From an uncultured Ruminococcus sp. (lineage in GTDB: Bacteria; Bacillota; Clostridia; Oscillospirales; Acutalibacteraceae): a stretch of 7,647 nucleotides of DNA. Below the pieces are notes generated by a model. That model worked only from the letters and a program-made list of their open reading frames with translations, ran no database searches and had not been told where the DNA came from. The stretch lies in the NCBI GenBank assembly GCA_902797525.1, contig CADBSZ010000231.1, forward strand, positions 1 through 7,647, given 5' to 3'. Positions 6,071-7,647 of the stretch are shown here, one piece after another. Position 1 is the first letter of the stretch. The number at the start of each line of letters is the position of its first letter. The translations under genes and the position numbers were made by a program.

Positions 6071-7647
6071 ATGTCTGACAATTATTTTGACAACCTCAAC
6101 AACGAGGAAATGAAGAACCAAAGTGAACCGATAGAAAACACCCCGGAGCCAACCACCCAGGAAAGCTCCTACGAATGGAACGCCGACTCGTCCTACCGCA
6201 ACGGTGAATATCACTATTCCTACATCAACGGCAACAACAGCGACGCTTCCCATAATCCCAACAACAATGAGGACAGCTATTCCTCATCCGCGCAAACGGG
6301 ATATAGCGGCGACGCCGCGCAGCCGGTGAATAATCCCTACAGTCAAGCACCGCAGCAGCCGCAGGCGGAAACCGCCTATTCCTACACCGCGCCGCAGCAG
6401 GCTTCTCAGCCTGCAAAAGCGCCCAAGGAGCCCAAAAAGAAAAAGTCCGCTTCACGCGGCTTTGTCGCGGCGGCACTCGCCATTGCGATGCTCGGCTCAA
6501 CGGCAATCGGCTTCGGCGGCGGATATTTGTTATCCCAAAACCAAAGCAACAGCAGCACGACAACCACCAACGGCGGACTGACCATCAAACAGGTAACGTC
6601 CGACAACTCCGGCAAAACCGACAGCACCGGCAACGCCGATTCCACCACTGTCACTGCCATCACCACCTCGGACATTGTCAAGAAAACCGCCAACAGCGTG
6701 GTTGAAATCGCCACCGAGGGCACCGTTACCGGCTCGTTTGCACAGCAGTATGTTACCAAGGGCGCAGGCTCAGGCGTCATCATCTCCGAGGACGGCTACA
6801 TTGTCACCAACCACCACGTCATCGACGGCGCCAGCAAGCTGACCGTTACTCTGCGCGACGGCACATCCTATACCGCGCAGCTCATCGGCAGCGACGAGGA
6901 CAACGACATCGCGCTCATTAAAATAGACGCAACCGGCCTTTCCGCCGCGACCTTCGGCAACAGCAGTAATCTGGTTGTCGGCGACTATGTGGTTGCCATC
7001 GGCAATCCGCTCGGCACGCTCGGCGGCACCGTCACCGACGGTATCATCAGCGCCCTTGCGCGTGAGGTCACTATCGAGGGCAAAAACCTGACGCTGCTCC
7101 AAACCAACGCGCAAATCAGTCCCGGCAACTCCGGCGGCGGTTTGTTCAACGCCAACGGCGAGCTTGTCGGCATCGTCAACGCCAAGGACAGCGCAACTGA
7201 GGTTGAGGGTATTGCCTTTGCGATTCCCGTCAACAATGTTATTAACATCATCAAGGATTTGAAGGACTATGGCTATGTCACCGGCAAAATCAGCACCGGC
7301 ATGCAGTTTGTTGACATCAACTCCTACGACGCGGCGTTCTATTACAACGTTAACCAGCTCGGCGTATATGTCCTGTCGGTGGATTCCGACTCCAACGCAC
7401 AGCAGGCAGGCTTTAAAATCGGCGACTTAATCACCGCCGTCAACGGAACCGAGGTATCCTCCTCCTCCGACATTGAAAAAGCGCTCGAAAACAACAAGGT
7501 GGGCGACAAGGTAAGCTTCACCGTGATGCGCAACGGCAGAACCACGGATTTGAGTCTGACGCTTGAGGAATACACGCCCTCTGTCAAGCCCAACAGCCAG
7601 GATTCCCAGGAGTGGAAAGAGTATCAGAACAACGACGACCTGTGGAA
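6071..7647 (+). CDS. htrA: Membrane-anchored HtrA/DegP-like serine protease with PDZ domain (3'-truncated by window)
   Basis: The first 525 residues are visible and the frame is still open at the window end. The start is fixed by TAGGAGG (6058-6064), 6 nt upstream. Residues 1-118 are a low-complexity Asn/Gln/Ser/Tyr/Pro-rich segment, probably cytoplasmic. A PKKKK stretch (121-125) and one hydrophobic helix (about 130-154) follow, making an uncleaved signal anchor with the protease outside the cell. A Ser/Thr/Asn linker leads to the trypsin-like domain (about 200-395) with catalytic His249 (TNHHV), Asp279 (DNDIALI) and Ser354 (GNSGG). A PDZ domain covers about 405-498. By family knowledge it degrades or refolds misfolded exported proteins. 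The motif reads GNSGGG rather than GNSGGP; the triad is intact. After the PDZ domain comes a polar tail (NNDDLW), so little of the protein is probably missing. It is a separate transcription unit from the exonuclease gene. Confidence 0.94.
   Translation, partial: MSDNYFDNLNNEEMKNQSEPIENTPEPTTQESSYEWNADSSYRNGEYHYSYINGNNSDASHNPNNNEDSYSSSAQTGYSGDAAQPVNNPYSQAPQQPQAETAYSYTAPQQASQPAKAPKEPKKKKSASRGFVAAALAIAMLGSTAIGFGGGYLLSQNQSNSSTTTTNGGLTIKQVTSDNSGKTDSTGNADSTTVTAITTSDIVKKTANSVVEIATEGTVTGSFAQQYVTKGAGSGVIISEDGYIVTNHHVIDGASKLTVTLRDGTSYTAQLIGSDEDNDIALIKIDATGLSAATFGNSSNLVVGDYVVAIGNPLGTLGGTVTDGIISALAREVTIEGKNLTLLQTNAQISPGNSGGGLFNANGELVGIVNAKDSATEVEGIAFAIPVNNVINIIKDLKDYGYVTGKISTGMQFVDINSYDAAFYYNVNQLGVYVLSVDSDSNAQQAGFKIGDLITAVNGTEVSSSSDIEKALENNKVGDKVSFTVMRNGRTTDLSLTLEEYTPSVKPNSQDSQEWKEYQNNDDLW

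Noticed and set aside
6406..7593. Several minus-strand open frames inside htrA
   Set aside because: They are antisense to an intact HtrA with all catalytic motifs, and their compositions are the reverse-complement reading of Ser/Thr/Asn/Gly-rich codons.

Overview
The window comes from a moderately GC-rich, strictly anaerobic, hydrogen-producing Firmicute. A Clostridia/Oscillospiraceae-type gut or rumen fermenter is the best guess, from the NADH-linked [FeFe] hydrogenase, the Gram-positive style HtrA anchored by one N-terminal membrane helix, strong AGGAGG-type ribosome binding sites, and sigma-A promoters in AT-rich spacers. No species can be named from the sequence alone. All genes lie on the + strand.

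Layout. (1) 2-1051: the 3' part of a NuoF-like, FMN/NADH-binding hydrogenase subunit (hydB/hndC); its 5' end lies outside the window. (2) 1070-2812: the catalytic [FeFe] hydrogenase subunit (hydA/hndD), 18 nt downstream. A clear intrinsic terminator at 2873-2899 closes this operon. (3) A textbook sigma-A promoter (3017-3045) opens a second unit: typA/bipA, the ribosome-associated GTPase (3083-4906), and 23 nt later a DEDDh 3'-5' exonuclease with an added C-terminal four-cysteine zinc ribbon (4930-5811). A 13-bp hairpin terminator that overlaps the exonuclease stop codon ends this unit. (4) A 240-nt spacer holds a structured GC-rich patch (5859-5930) with competing base pairings, then an AT-rich promoter region with TTTCA repeats phased at 11 bp. 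(5) 6071-7647: htrA/degP-like membrane-anchored serine protease with one PDZ domain, cut by the end of the window.

How the genes work together. HydB and HydA are two subunits of a probable multimeric bifurcating hydrogenase. HydB would exchange electrons with NADH, and HydA forms H2 at the H-cluster; ferredoxin is the other expected partner. A NuoE-like subunit (hydC) is expected upstream but is not visible. TypA and the exonuclease are probably co-transcribed, which suggests an RNA- or ribosome-related job for the nuclease. HtrA is an independent envelope quality-control gene, and its upstream repeats suggest control by a response regulator.

Most of the window is conserved housekeeping and energy metabolism; I see no mobile element, CRISPR array, tRNA or rRNA. 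The points most worth a second look are the TSCSPGW variant of the H-cluster L1 motif, the phased repeats before htrA, the competing stems at 5859-5928, and the nuclease-zinc-ribbon fusion beside typA.
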